The notes under the pieces were generated by a model. It saw only the letters and a list, made by a program, of their open reading frames with translations, made no database searches and had not been told where the DNA came from. Of a stretch of DNA of 64,000 nucleotides, positions 21,425 through 33,040 are shown piece by piece (position 1 is the first letter of the stretch; each line of letters begins with the position of its first letter). The position numbers and the translations under genes were made by a program. The DNA is from Hyperoodon ampullatus (lineage: Eukaryota > Chordata > Mammalia > Artiodactyla > Ziphiidae), in assembly GCA_949752795.1 (NCBI GenBank), contig OX457057.1, forward strand, positions 157,457,980 through 157,521,979, written 5' to 3'.

Positions 21425-21602
21425 AACTATTAACCCCCTACTATGTGCTAGGAGAATGACATCATTTCACTTATCCTGACAGCAATGCTATTATTATCAC
21501 TCCCATTTTATAGCTCAGGAAATTGAAGCTCAAGAGATATTAACTTACTAGTATATAAAGCTAAGAGATGATAGAACTATGAATCAAAGATTTCTATCAA
21601 CT
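21425..21602 (-). mobile_element. MIR SINE
   Basis: Reverse MIR: CCCTACTATGTGCTAGGAG, ATTATTATCACTCCCATTTT, GCTCAGGAAATTGAAGCTC. Confidence 0.82.
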
Positions 21603-23048
21603 ACACTGTGTCCTAGAAAAGCTTAGAATTCTGTTTAGAAATGGATGTCTCCCAGAGTGAGTCTAAAAATATAATAAGCACTAAAAACATCTATTTTTCC
21701 CCCAGTGGTTCAATTCAATTTGTTATTGACTGTGTTTCAGGCTCTGTGCTACAAAAATACATGATCTATTATCCCTGCCCTCAGGGAACTTACAGTCTAG
21801 TGAGAGAAACAGACATGGGATGAAACCCATACAAAGTCAGAGGGCCTAGAGAACAGAGCAGTCAGGCCAGACTTCAGAGTAGAGGTCCTTTAAGGATTCT
21901 AGTGTCCCAGATGGACAAGGCTTGGGAAGGTTTGCAAGCAGAGCAGACAGCACTGATATTCCAGCATAGGCAAGTCCCAAATGGAAGGATTTTACTGGCT
22001 TGCAGAATCTTCCTGCAGACCGCAGAGCTCACTGTCGCCTTGGCCACTGCTGTACAAATGAGACAACTGGGCAGCTAACAGAGAAGAGGCCCCTGGCTCA
22101 ACAGTCCAGGAACAGCCAGTGACCACAGCAGTTAGTGTATAACAGGAAATGTTGGTCCAATTTCAGTGAAATGAGAAACTTTCAACTCTAGTTCATGGTT
22201 TTAGGCAGTCATTTCCAAGCAAAGTTATTAAAAGAAGGGGTTATTTAAATTAATGATTAGTGTGTTGGATGGAGAGAGTTATAAGTGAACATGTCATAAT
22301 GATCCAAGGGTTGGGTTTCATAGAGCCACTTTTGGCCAGAACAATCTGAAACCACCAATTTTATATATGTCTGATTTGCCATGCAGAGTTGAGGAAGCAG
22401 GCAGGATTCAACATCGTTCCCTGAACTTAGTTTCAAGAAACTAATATTTTCACTTATCATTTGAATTTGTTTTTAAGGGTCGAGGTGCAGATGAAAGCAC
22501 TAGGCAAGAAATGCTTTCCTGATTGACCACTACTGTGTTCTGAGGCTACAGAGATGAGTAAAACAGAGATTTGTGCACAAGGAATTCGCAGCCTGGGCCA
22601 GGAGGGGAGAAGGGCACACGAATAGATGATCTCAGTACAAGGAATTAAATGCGATGTCAGGTCAGGACAACACGAGAAGCCAGAAGAGGAACCCCTAACC
22701 AACCAGCGGGATTCAAGGAAGGCTCCTGAGAGGGACAGAAAGCTTGCTCCTGAAGTCTGACAGGGATCCCTTTGATTATGTCTTTGTGACTGTCTGTCTG
22801 CTTTTCTTACTGCAAACAACACATCTGACTCATAAGGTATGACCTGGCTTTTAGTAACTTAGGTATATAGTCTTAGAGAAATTTTATCATCCATCACTGA
22901 AGGGCACCTGCACCTGGGGAGGTAAGTTGAGAACAGCTTCAGGGCATAAAACACCAGAACCCAGAGAACAGCAGAGCCCAGAGAATGTACTCACCTAGAA
23001 AGAGCTGAGGGGTTATAGGGAAGCATTCTAGAATTTTTCACTTAGATC
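21603..23048. other. Mostly unassigned sequence with L2 traces
   Basis: Two reverse L2-tail traces are visible: 21710-21830 (CCTGCCCTCAGGGAACTTAC) and 22520-22760 (CACTACTGTGTTCTGAGGC onward). The rest, including the minus frames at 22257-22460 and 22457-22822, shows no domain or exon structure. Confidence 0.4.
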
Positions 23049-23064
23049 AGGCATTCCATTTTTT

Positions 23065-23259
23065 TTTGCTGTACGCGGGCTTCTCACTGCTGTGGCCTCT
23101 CCCGTTGCGGAGCACAGGCTCCGGACGCGCAGGCTCAGAGGCCATGGCTCACGGGCCTAGCCGCTCTGCGGCATGTGGGATCTTCCCGGACCGGGGCACG
23201 AACCCGTGTCCCCTGCATCGGCAGGCGGACTCTCAACCACTGTGCCACCAGGGAAGCCC
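23065..23259 (-). mobile_element. Short-form CHR SINE
   Basis: The compact copy reads GGGCTTCCCTGGTGG on the minus strand from 23259. B-box-like sequence and a GCATGTGGGATCTTCCCGG-type core are visible inverted. It is flanked by a 16-bp TSD AGGCATTCCATTTTTT (23049-23064, 23260-23275). Low divergence suggests a recent insertion. Confidence 0.95.
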
Positions 23260-23275
23260 AGGCATTCCATTTTTT

Positions 23276-24196
23276 ATTCCATATGGTACCTTTTAAAACT
23301 TGGGAGAATAATACATGAGCTTTGGCGAAAATTTTGGAAAAGTACAAAGAAGAAAAAATCTTTTATATTAATACAACACAGAATTAATCTTTTGGTATAT
23401 TTTCTTCTAAACTGTTTCTATGCATATACAGATATATAGGTTCTAGATAACTGAAATGACACTGTATGTATATCTATACACAGTTTCTTTCTGATCATTT
23501 AATATTACTTCATATGAATTTTCTCATGATTTCACAATTTCATCAAAATTTTTTCCCATGACATGGTTTAATTACTTTAACCATTCCCTTTCTCTTTAGA
23601 CATCTAGATTTCTTTCCTAGTTTTTGGCCATTGTAAATAACATGATAAAAAATAACATCATACATACAACCTTGCCCTGGTTTGCCCAGGAACTTTAAAG
23701 GTTTTGGGCACATATTGCCAAAATGCTTTCCAGAAAATCTATACCTTTGCCAGTATTAAGTATTATTATCCTTGAATTTGTACTAAAGTGATAGGTCAGA
23801 TTGAGTATGTCATTTTAATTTCCATTTATTACTGTAGTGCTGACCATTTTTAAATGTTTTTCATAACTATTTTTACTTTTTCTTCTTAAAATTGTCAGTC
23901 TTTTGCCAATCTTTCCATTGAGAAATTACTTTTCTTGTTGATTATATGTATGCTTTGTAAATGAAGGCTAGTAAACCTTTACATATTAATGAAAATATAG
24001 TCTTACTTTTTGTTTGTCTTTGGATTGTTTATGTGCAGAAGAATTAACTTTTACACAATAAAATCTGTAATTTTTTCTTAATGTTTATGCTTAGATTCCT
24101 TTCTTAAATGTGGGCAAGATAAATACTATTCATCTAAATTTTCTTTTAGTTTTTTAATTAAAACATTTTTTTTAACTTTCTACATTTACCTCTTAA
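23276..24196 (-). mobile_element. Old L1 (L1ME-like), left part
   Basis: Reverse L1 3' UTR and ORF2 end: GAAAATTTTGGAAAAGTAC, TTTTGGCCATTGTAAATAAC, CTTTCCAGAAAATCTATACC, TTGTTTGTCTTTGGATTG. Continues after a SINE at 24353. Confidence 0.75.
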
Positions 24197-24204
24197 ATCC
24201 CTCT

Positions 24205-24352
24205 GGAATTTTTTTTTTTTTATTTATATTTATTTGGCTGTGCCGGGTCTTAGTTGTGGCATGCGGATTCTAGTTCCCCGACCGGGGATCGAATCTGGGC
24301 CCCCTGCATTGGGAACGCAGCAGCTTAACCACTGGACCACTAGGGAAGTCCC
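24205..24352 (-). mobile_element. CHR SINE, older short copy inside L1
   Basis: Right end is the inverse of GGGACTTCCCTAGTGG; the inverted B-box region lies near 24280. TSD ATCCCTCT at 24197-24204 and 24353-24360. It splits the old L1. Confidence 0.9.
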
Positions 24353-24410
24353 ATCCCTCTAGAGTTTAGTTTGGTTTATGGTATGCGGTAAGGATCATGC
24401 ACATGTTATT
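24353..24410 (-). mobile_element. Old L1, continuation
   Basis: TTTAGTTTGGTTTATGGTAT continues the L1 sequence interrupted at 24204. Confidence 0.6.
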
Positions 24411-25050
24411 GAGAGAAGATTCAAAACGAAGGCAATGTTCCAAAACAGGAAGGGTCTTTCATTCTCTGTAAGTGAAATTCAGTAAGAATCAAACAGTACA
24501 AAAAATCGGAATTAACAGGACCAAAGTTATGTCATGCTGATCTGAAAATGCAAATTCATTATTTTTCAAATGCAAATTGTTTACTAGACAAACTCTTTCA
24601 AAACCTAGAGCATGTGGGAGAAAATAATATGAGGGCCCTTGATATTTATTTATTCAATGTATATTTATTTATTTATTTATCTATTTATCTATCTATCAAT
24701 GTATATTTATTGAGCACTTAGGTGTACCAGGAACTGTTCTTGATTGGAAAGTGACTGAAATTACAACTGCTATGTTTGAGAACACAGTACCAGTATGTGC
24801 TACACTATGCAGTAGAAAAACATTGTCAATTTAATATGTTTCATATGTTCGCAAGATGCAATTCTTCTAAAATATAACTAATTCAGAAATATCTTATTAT
24901 AGGGCATAGCAATGGTATGAGGGAATGCAATGACAGAAGTTTCTGGCAAACTCTAAAAGTTACTTAAAAGGGAGAGAGGAAGAGTAATATTTTATCAGGG
25001 CTTACCCAAGGATGATAATATTTTTTGGTATTATGGTCATTAGAAAGTGA
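24411..25050. other. Unassigned sequence with TTTA microsatellite
   Basis: A (TTTA)n/(ATCT)n block at about 24652-24700, then an L2-tail-like ATTTATTGAGCACTTAGGTG. The rest is not recognised. Confidence 0.4.
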
Positions 25051-25128
25051 TACTATGTAGTGGGTTGGCAAAATTGTACTATATAGTGGGTTGGCAAAGT
25101 TGTACTGTATAGTGGGTTGGCAGTAGTT
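25051..25128. repeat. 26-bp tandem repeat, about 2.8 copies
   Basis: Units 25051-25076, 25077-25102 and 25103-25128 (last one diverged at its end). Each contains TAGTGGGTTGGCA. The GGGTTGGC motif next to TA recalls the ends of mammalian mariner elements, but no full inverted repeat is present. Confidence 0.85.
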
Positions 25129-27653
25129 TCCCAAATGTAGAAAATATTCTGCAAAACCATCAAATTCCCTTTGGGATTATCCACCCACACTTCTCAGTAG
25201 TCTGGGTTCTTTTTTTGGTATCAAATTAGAACACATTATCTTGACCCACTATGAAACTGCCTTCATTGAATTCTGCCTAAGGCTTATGCCCTTGGCATTT
25301 ACTGAGGGATAGCCTTATGAGGTTCATTGCTGCATGTGTCACAGAAATAAAGACACTGTCTAACAACTCACTCATCCCTCATGTGACAATCCATCCAAAA
25401 ACTTCCTCCCTCCCTCCCTACCTTCCCTCCTCCCTTCTTTCATTTCCTTTCTTCTTAACTTCTGAATCCAGTTAATTTATATCAAGTTCTAATGACATTA
25501 GCTACATAAAGCCATGCCCCTCCTCTCATCTTGACTTCCTACTCTACTTTATAATTCCTTAGTTCTAATTTATTTTTACTTGTGTTATTTTATTTCCTAA
25601 AATTTTTTTTGTAATAGGTCATTTGCTCTGGTTCCATTCTTACCAAATAATATTCTGATAAATTATTACTTCCTAGGTATTTTGATTTTAGGAAGAATAG
25701 CAATGGCAGAAAGATTTTATCTTGCACACCAGTCCAGAGCAATGGCAATGGTTGTCTGGAGCACTGTGTTAAGAAGGAAAGGATGCTTGCTTAATTAGCA
25801 ATGTCTGCTGTGCGCATGCTAGGAGAAATTGTTGACACTTCTACCAGGTATTTGACATCTATGTCTTAAACAGAATACATGAATATTCTAATAACAAGCA
25901 AGCATAAACAAATTAATAAATGTCTTTCTGATTTATAAACCAGTGATTTGTAAGAATCATTAGCCCAAATCCATTCCCCAAAGCATGACCATAGCTATGT
26001 AAAATGAAAAAAAATTGTGTTTCTAAACTTCATATAGAAATGGCCTTCTTTTCATAACTCTTACTAGCTCTGGCTTCATGAACAGGTAAAATGGGATTCT
26101 TCCTAGAAGGAGAGATTTAAGGAACCTGGTCCCTAAATCTCTCTCCCACTGGCTTTTCAATATATGAAAGTGTACAATTTAGAGATACATTTCTTTAGAG
26201 TCTAAAAGCTAGCTCTTAGTGACTCCTGTACTAAAAGAAAAGTAGTCTTATAGAGGGGTAATACTGTAGCTCTTACCAGCTAATTGATTGGTTGACTGAC
26301 AGTTAAGAAGAAGATGGGAGAGTGGGGTTAGGGGGATATTTTAGGAGGGTATGAGTAGCCAGAAGAAGGAGGGACATCAGAGCTAGATTTTGTTTATTTC
26401 ACCGTCTTGCCTGGCTTAGTCCAACAGCTCACTTGAGATGAGCAATGAGTAAGCTTATAGATGCATCATTATTGGCCCTAAACAATGAGGCATGCAGTAA
26501 TTCTCTAACAAGGAGTTAAAAGGAATATACAGGCAACCATTAATGATCAAATAATAACTTGTCATGTGCAGATGGAGAATTCTTAAGCTTTTTAGTAGAT
26601 AATTTGTTATTCAACTTCTCTCAAATCCAACGGACATATTTCTGAGAGGAGCTGCTTTTTTAATTGAATTATAGGAAAAATGGACACTACCACTCATTTA
26701 TTCATTCATTCACTGCATTCTGTGAATAAGTTGATCAATGTTCCTTCCGTGCTTACAGGGGTCTGGTACAGTGCAATGCTATTCAGGATGCAAAAGTAAT
26801 GGAAGACACAGTTCCTGCCTCTGAGAAGGTTACATCTGGGTTGGGAGATGAGTGATTTGTACATGAAACAACTGGGGAAAAATACCGGGCTGGATAAAAT
26901 CAAGTGTTAGGGTGCTGGGTTCAGATTGCAAGCGCTACAGAAATTCAGAAGCAAGAAAGATCACACGAGGAGAGAAATCAAAGAGCAGTCACTTTGAAAG
27001 AGATTGCAAGAAGCCACTCTTCCTGTCTCAGATGTCAGCAGTAAACTCTGTGGCTCTTATCACCCTGGGAAAGACTGAAATCAAGACTGTGTGATATTCC
27101 ACACCTGCCCTGAACAATTCCAACGCACCCCACTCTGAGAACAGCATACTAACCACCCAAAGAAGGAAATCAACCACCAACGATTAAAAGCTCAAAAATA
27201 ATTCAAAAATGAAGAAAAGAAAACAATTTCTATTTCTTGGTGTGTAAGTTCTTTGTGATGAATTATGAACTTCACTATTCTGCTCTGTGAATTAAGATTT
27301 GTATCTACCACACCCACAGACAAAGTCAGCTTCATTTTTGTTCAAATTTAGGAAACTGTTGCTACAATTCCATAATCTAAAATGCAGTACATATTTGAAG
27401 GTATAAGCCAGCTGTTTGGTAGAATGTCCCTCGATTTGAGTTTTACCAATTGTTTCCTCGTAATTAGTCATTTTGTGTTTTAGAACTCAACTTAATTTCT
27501 ACTTTATACCTCCATCAGGCCCATCCCTTGGGTAGGGTAACTGAGGCAGTCATTTCAGGTCCAAGCTTGAAGTGTTTATCATTAGGTGCTACACCTTACT
27601 CCTGTTGACTAAGCATCATTGGAATTAAAATGTCAAAATCCTTATCTTTAAGG
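25129..27653. other. Unassigned sequence
   Basis: About 2.5 kb with no exon I can support. A CT-rich run lies at 25404-25445. A reverse L2-tail trace lies at 26690-26850 (TTTATTCATTCATTCACTGC; CACAGTTCCTGCCTCTGAG). Much of the rest may be unique sequence. Confidence 0.4.
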
Positions 27654-27917
27654 ACGTGGCAGGGAAGGGGAGGGTGGGATGAATTGGGAGATTATGTTTG
27701 ACATAAACACACTACCATGTGTAAAATAGATAGCTAGTGGGAATCTGCTGTATAGCACAGGGAGCTCAGCTTGGTGCTCTGTGATGACCTAGATGGGTGG
27801 GATGGGAGGGGAGGGAGTTCCAAGACGGAGGGGATTTATGTATACACATACCTGATTCACTTTATTGTACAGCAGAAACTAACACAACATTGTAAAGCAA
27901 TTATACTCCAAAAAAAG
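27654..27917 (+). mobile_element. L1 3'-UTR tail
   Basis: Cetartiodactyl-type L1 end: GGGAAGGGGAGGGTGGG, AATAGATAGCTAGTGGGAAT, TATAGCACAGGGAGCTCAGC, CCTGATTCACTTTATTGTAC, AACATTGTAAAGCAATTATA, then an A-rich end. Confidence 0.93.
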
Positions 27918-28545
27918 AGAGTATCTCAGAGAGGCTATGAGAGATGCTAACAGAATGGACCCTTTCAAATATACTCCCTTGGTTGTACCCTGACCCCCAC
28001 TTCCTTCACCCTTTTAGGGATGGTGTTTGTCCTATCACTATATGGTGGTGAAGACCCTCTAAGTCCGTTTGGAAATGTCACCACTTTTCCTCAGTTCATG
28101 AGTGAGTTCTGGAGGTTTCTGGAGGAGCTAGGTAGTCAGAGTCTGAGGAGCGGGATCTGCTCTACAAACTGATTTCTCCTCGTAGGTGTCTACTGACCTG
28201 TCACCACCATGGTTGGTCCTTGATGCTTGGTTCATGCAGGCCACTTTGAAGATTGTCTCCTTGGTCCTTTCTGGACTGCTGGCTCTTTCTACTACTTTCC
28301 TATCTCTCTCACACACAGACAGCAGAAAACTTGGTGAGTGAAACTAAACCCCTGACTTCCAAGGCCTTGCTGCCTCCCCAGAGCCCAAAGCAGGCTGAGC
28401 TTTTCTCTGTATAAATCACTGACACATGTATGCAGTGACCACTTCTCTTCCCACCCCACACCGACCCCAACTCCTCAGTGCAGCAAATCCTTTTTTAACC
28501 TGGAGCCAAGGAAGTCTTGCACTTACTCACCTTTTTTGTGTAGAC
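27918..28545. other. Unassigned sequence
   Basis: No repeat or exon recognised. The minus frame at 28128-28316 has no domain. Confidence 0.35.
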
Positions 28546-28734
28546 CAGTGGTTCTCAAAGTGTGGTCTCTGGACCAGCTGCATCAATAACATCTAGGAAC
28601 TTGTTAGCATGCAAAGCATCTTCCCCCCTATCCAGCCCTACTTAATCAGAAACTCTTAGAGTAGGGTCCATTGATCCTTGTTTTAATAAGCTCTCCAGGT
28701 GATTCTGATGCTAGAAAAACTTTGAAAACTATTG
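28546..28734 (-). mobile_element. MER5A hAT element, first of a facing pair
   Basis: Begins CAGTGGTTCTCAAAGTGTGG and ends TTTGAAAACTATTG, the two termini of MER5A in reverse. About 189 bp, near the full length of this non-autonomous element. No coding capacity. Confidence 0.88.
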
Positions 28735-28768
28735 ATCTATACCTTGAGTTCTTTTTCTTCCCCTAGTG

Positions 28769-28951
28769 TACTGGTTCTCAAACTTTAACGTACATCAGAA
28801 TGGATGGCTTGTTAAAACAGATTGTTGGGCCCCACCCACAAAATTTCTGACTCACTAGGTCTGAAGAGAGGCCTGAGAATTTGCATTTCTAGCAAGTTTC
28901 CAGGTGATGCTGAAGCTGCTGGTCTGGGGACCACATTTCAGAGAACCATTG
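28769..28951 (+). mobile_element. MER5A hAT element, second of a facing pair
   Basis: GGTTCTCAAACTTTAACG, GTTGGGCCCCACCCACAAA, GAATTTGCATTTCTAGCAAG and the end CAGAGAACCATTG give a forward MER5A. It lies only 34 bp from the inverted copy. Confidence 0.88.
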
Positions 28952-31499
28952 TTCCATAAGAGGTTTTAGCTCCATAATTGTCAATTCCCTTCCTTCCATC
29001 TCTTCCAATAAGATCCATCTAGTTATTACTGCTAATGTGTTAATCAAATACATTCTCTAGAAATCTACTTACATATAGTTATTTCCAATCCAGAACCATC
29101 TATCACAAATTTGACAAGGGCTTATGCTAATATTTTTGAAAGCCAAGAGCTGATGTTAGGTCATCAGGGCTTAAGCTTTTTCATCCCAGGTTCCTCTCCA
29201 ATTCAAGGGCTCCCATAGCTAGTCCATCTGTAGGACATCCCACAAGATTCAGAAACAGAACAAAAAGCCCGTTGTTCACCTTGTAAGATCTGTTTTACAA
29301 ATAGCAGGTCAGAGCTTCATTGGTTTCTTCCCAGAACCCAGAGACTGAGAAGAATATGGTTGCTGGTGAATACAGAGGAAACAGAGAAAAGGGAATGGAC
29401 AGGAAGATCGGGGGGGTAAATGAATGAGCAAATGCTTTGAGAGTCATTTACCAGTTCTTTGAGGTGAAGGCTTTTTGTCATGATTTGGGGCAGACAGGAG
29501 GAGCAATTTAACCTCATGAAATCTTGCAGTTTAATTTTTGGTCACAATACTCCCAGATTTAAGGAGGATAAAAAGTGGCCACCGACTCCCTTTCCTGCTT
29601 AGTTGTATTTAAATCCACTTCCTTGCCTGCAGCATCATCATGGTCCCCAAAGCCCCTTGATCCCATTTATTTTCTACCTGGCCTCCTGAAGAGACACAAA
29701 GTCTTTTTTGGCTTAATTACCACAGAAGAGTGATCAATATTTTCAGTCTGCTGGGTACAGGCACACTCCTAGCTAGGCACACATTCCTAGCTAGGCAAGG
29801 AACCACTTCAGAGAAGTGTTTATCCTAAATTTGGTCTTTTTTTTTCATGAAATTCTATTTTGTTAAGTGGCCCACATGGTTCTGAAAGTACCGACCAAAA
29901 ACCATACTGAATATTAGTTACCATAATTATTTGGATGGATCAGCATCATTTATTAATAATTCCAAGCACTGTTATTATTAGGATAGTCCTGAGGGTTCCC
30001 AGAACATAAATTGGACTATTTCCCTTAAGGAAAAGTTGCAAAGACTTTTCTGCTGAAATAATAGTCCTATTGCCACTATAGTGATAGATGTGGATTTCTT
30101 TCTTTTCAATTGTGTTCCAAAAGAATGGGATTACTTGTGTTTTTCAGGCGCTTGCTATGGTTTTCTACCTCTATCTTTTTACTCTCCTTGGCATTAAACA
30201 CAGACCCTTCTTCCTCATGGCACGCAATATTTATTGAGTTGAATTGCATTAAAATAAGCTGTTTAGACTTCCAATTAAAGATTGGAATCAAAGCTTCTCT
30301 TTTACTCTGCTCGGTGAAACCAACAATACCAAAACAACAATAGCAAACCACAGAGAAGAATATGAAATAAGGAAGGAGCAAAGCCAGGGAACAACAGTCT
30401 ATGAGGAGTAGCTGTCAATATAGTAACATGTGGAACAAATAATGGGACACAGCAAGGATGGGCACATACCTTGACAGACTTGGGAAGCACATGCTTTTTT
30501 TCAAAGTAGGCCATGCTGAGAGCCAAACCATTATTTACTTTCTTGTATCAGTAGATCTAGCAGGGTGGAGGCGGAGTTGTGGGAGTATCCCAAACCTGGT
30601 TTAACACCAGAGAGAGGCAAGAGATGAGGGGTTGAATGATAATCTGAGTGGACCTGCCATTTCTACAAGAATAAGCTGTCAGTTTGATAGGGTAGATGAG
30701 TGAACAAGCATAAGTGACAATCAGTTCAGCTACTGATGATAATAAAGAAAATAATGAGGAACAATAATTACTAAATCATCATTTAAAAAAAAAACATTGC
30801 ATACTGGAGACAAGTGAACTTTCTGCTTACCCCCAAAGTGGCTCCAGAACATTAAACTTTGAGAACAGGCAGTGTTGGCACATACATGGTAGGAAAGTGT
30901 GAGAAAGTCCTAAGCCCAAGCTGCCTTCTGTCTCTACTCAGTGCATGAACAATTCCTGCACAAGCTTTTGTAAGTAATTGCTCCAGGAGGAACGGGACTC
31001 ATTCAAAGTGGAGTAATAACCAAAAAGCAGCCACAAAGAAAAAAGTACATGACAAGCAAAAATCAGGTAAAGGATATTCACCAGATGAAGACTTACGCCA
31101 CAGAATGTTTCCCCCGATCACAATTAAATTAAAAAAATGTGGTCCCTAGAAGTAAGAAACTAAAGAGAAGATAAAAGTATTCAAATATAAGGTGAAAGGA
31201 GATGAAGAGTGAGTAGTCAAAGCTTTGGAAATGATGAAAGAGTAAAATAAAACCATTATAGACATAGAACCATTATAGACGTAGAAGCCACAAGAGAAGC
31301 AGCAAAAGGAATCAATAATAAGGGAAAAGAAGACAGGAGAGAGACAAGTACAAAAGAACACAATTAAACAGACTCTGAGACAAGAAGGAACATACAGAAG
31401 ATAATGGAAAACTATCCTTATTGTATTAGAGGAAAAGAACAGGTTAAATAGGAAAAGGTGCTAAAAGTATAATAGAAAAAGCTTTGGAGGATGATGAAG
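28952..31499. other. Unassigned sequence
   Basis: About 2.5 kb without a recognised gene. A small duplication of the CCTAGCTAGGCA type lies at 29758-29800, and a 17-bp direct duplication at about 31251-31285. Opposing open frames at 30106-30381 and 30110-30343 cover each other and are not coding in appearance. Confidence 0.38.
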
Positions 31500-31640
31500 A
31501 CTTGAATCTCCTGACCTCACCTTCTTCAGGACTTTGCTCAAATCTCACCTTATCAATAAGATTTTCCCTGATGGCCGTATTTCAAATATCCACCTGGCTT
31601 CTATCTCCTTTCCCTACTTTATTTTTCTCCATGCAATACT
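31500..31640 (+). mobile_element. L2 3'-UTR fragment
   Basis: CAGGACTTTGCTCAAATCTC, AAGATTTTCCCTGATGGCC and CCCTACTTTATTTTTCTCCA follow the L2 3' region. Confidence 0.68.
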
Positions 31641-32885
31641 TGAAATGAAAATCACACTGAATGGGATTAACAGTAGCTTAGACACCACAGGAAAAAGACA
31701 TAACTTCAAATAAAAGGCAGAAGGGGAAAAAAAAATCTGAGGACAAATTGAACAAAACATCACTGTAGTGAGGCAATACCAAGCAGTCTAAAATTTGTGT
31801 AATTGGAATCCTAGAATGGAGGAGGAGAAAAAAAATTTGAAGTAGTAATGGCTGAAAAATGTCTAAATTTTATCAATACTCTAAAGTTGCACATATAAGG
31901 AACCCAATGAGCCACAGATTAAATACAAAGAAAGTCACACCCAGGCACATCATGACCAAATTGTTGATAAGTAGAAAATTGTAAATGCAGACAGGGGCCT
32001 GGGGGACCACAATATAGAGAGAAGAACAAAGATAAGGAAGACAACAGACTTCTTGTCAGAGCCAGAGGACAATAAAGTGGTATTTTAAAATTGTCAAAGG
32101 AAAAACGTGTCAACCTAGAATTCTATAAACTACAAACCTCTCTTTCAAAAATGAAAGTTAAATACAAGTTTTTTAAAGGTGAGTAAAAACTGAGAATATT
32201 TATTTCCTGCAGGCTTATGCTACAAACAATGTTAAAAGAAGTTCTTCAGAGAGAAGAATATAATACTAGAAGAAGTTTGGATCTACACAAAAGAATAGAA
32301 AGCACTGAAAATGTTAAATATGTGGTTAAACAGAGATACATTTCTCTCACGTTTAAAATCTCTTTAAAAGATAATTGACTGTTTAAAGAAAATAAGCATG
32401 TATTGAGAGGTTTATAACATACGCAGAACTAAAATATATGACAAAAATGTGTTTGAGGGGAGAAGTAGGAGTATACTGTTGTAAGGTTCTTAAAATATGT
32501 AGGAAGTGTTAGAAAATTATTGGAAGGTAGAAGATAAAGATGTATGTTATAAACTGTAGAGCAACTGCTACAAAAGAAGTATATCAATAAGTGAATGGTG
32601 GATAAAATGGAATACTAAATTTTTTTTTAATGTAGGAAAGGGAGTAAAAAGGAGCAAAGGATAGACGAAACAGATAGAAAACAAATAGCAAAAGGGTATA
32701 TTTAAACCCAACCATATTACTAATTGCATTACGTGTAAATGACATGAGATTTCTACAAGAAGTCCACATTGCATAGAAAGATACAAAGAGAATAAAAATA
32801 GAAAAGAAAAAAAAACTGATCTGAAGAATGCTGGAGTGATTATATTAATATCAGACAAAAGAGATTTCACAACAAGGAATGTAAC
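31641..32885 (+). mobile_element. L1 ORF1-to-ORF2 region, decayed
   Basis: Old L1 in sense orientation. The ORF1 part includes GTGTAATTGGAATCCTAGAA, GTAATGGCTGAAAAATGTC and CACACCCAGGCACATCATGA. The ORF1/ORF2 junction has AAAAGATAATTGACTGTTTA and CTGTTGTAAGGTTCTTA. The start of the endonuclease part has AAACCCAACCATATTAC and TTATATTAATATCAGACAAA. Stops and frameshifts are many; no protein can be made. Confidence 0.88.
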
Positions 32886-33040
32886 CAGGAGTAAATAATA
32901 CTTTTAAATTTGTTTTATGCTTTGGTTAATTTCTAGAGTTTGGAGTGATTGTTTTTGACAATTTTGTTAAGTTTTATCATTGTTTTGGGGGGATAGTATT
33001 TTCTGAGCTTCTCACTCAGGCCTTCTGGAAGTTCCACTCC
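32886..33040. other. Junction between opposed L1 fragments
   Basis: TTGACAATTTTGTTAAGTTT and the CTTCTGGAAGTTCCACTCCC block resemble the inverted 5' start of an old L1. This is a short separate fragment between two L1 bodies. Confidence 0.35.

Noticed and set aside
24652..24700. Regularly spaced repeats considered as a CRISPR-like array
   Set aside because: Simple TTTA/ATCT microsatellite without spacers, in a mammalian genome.
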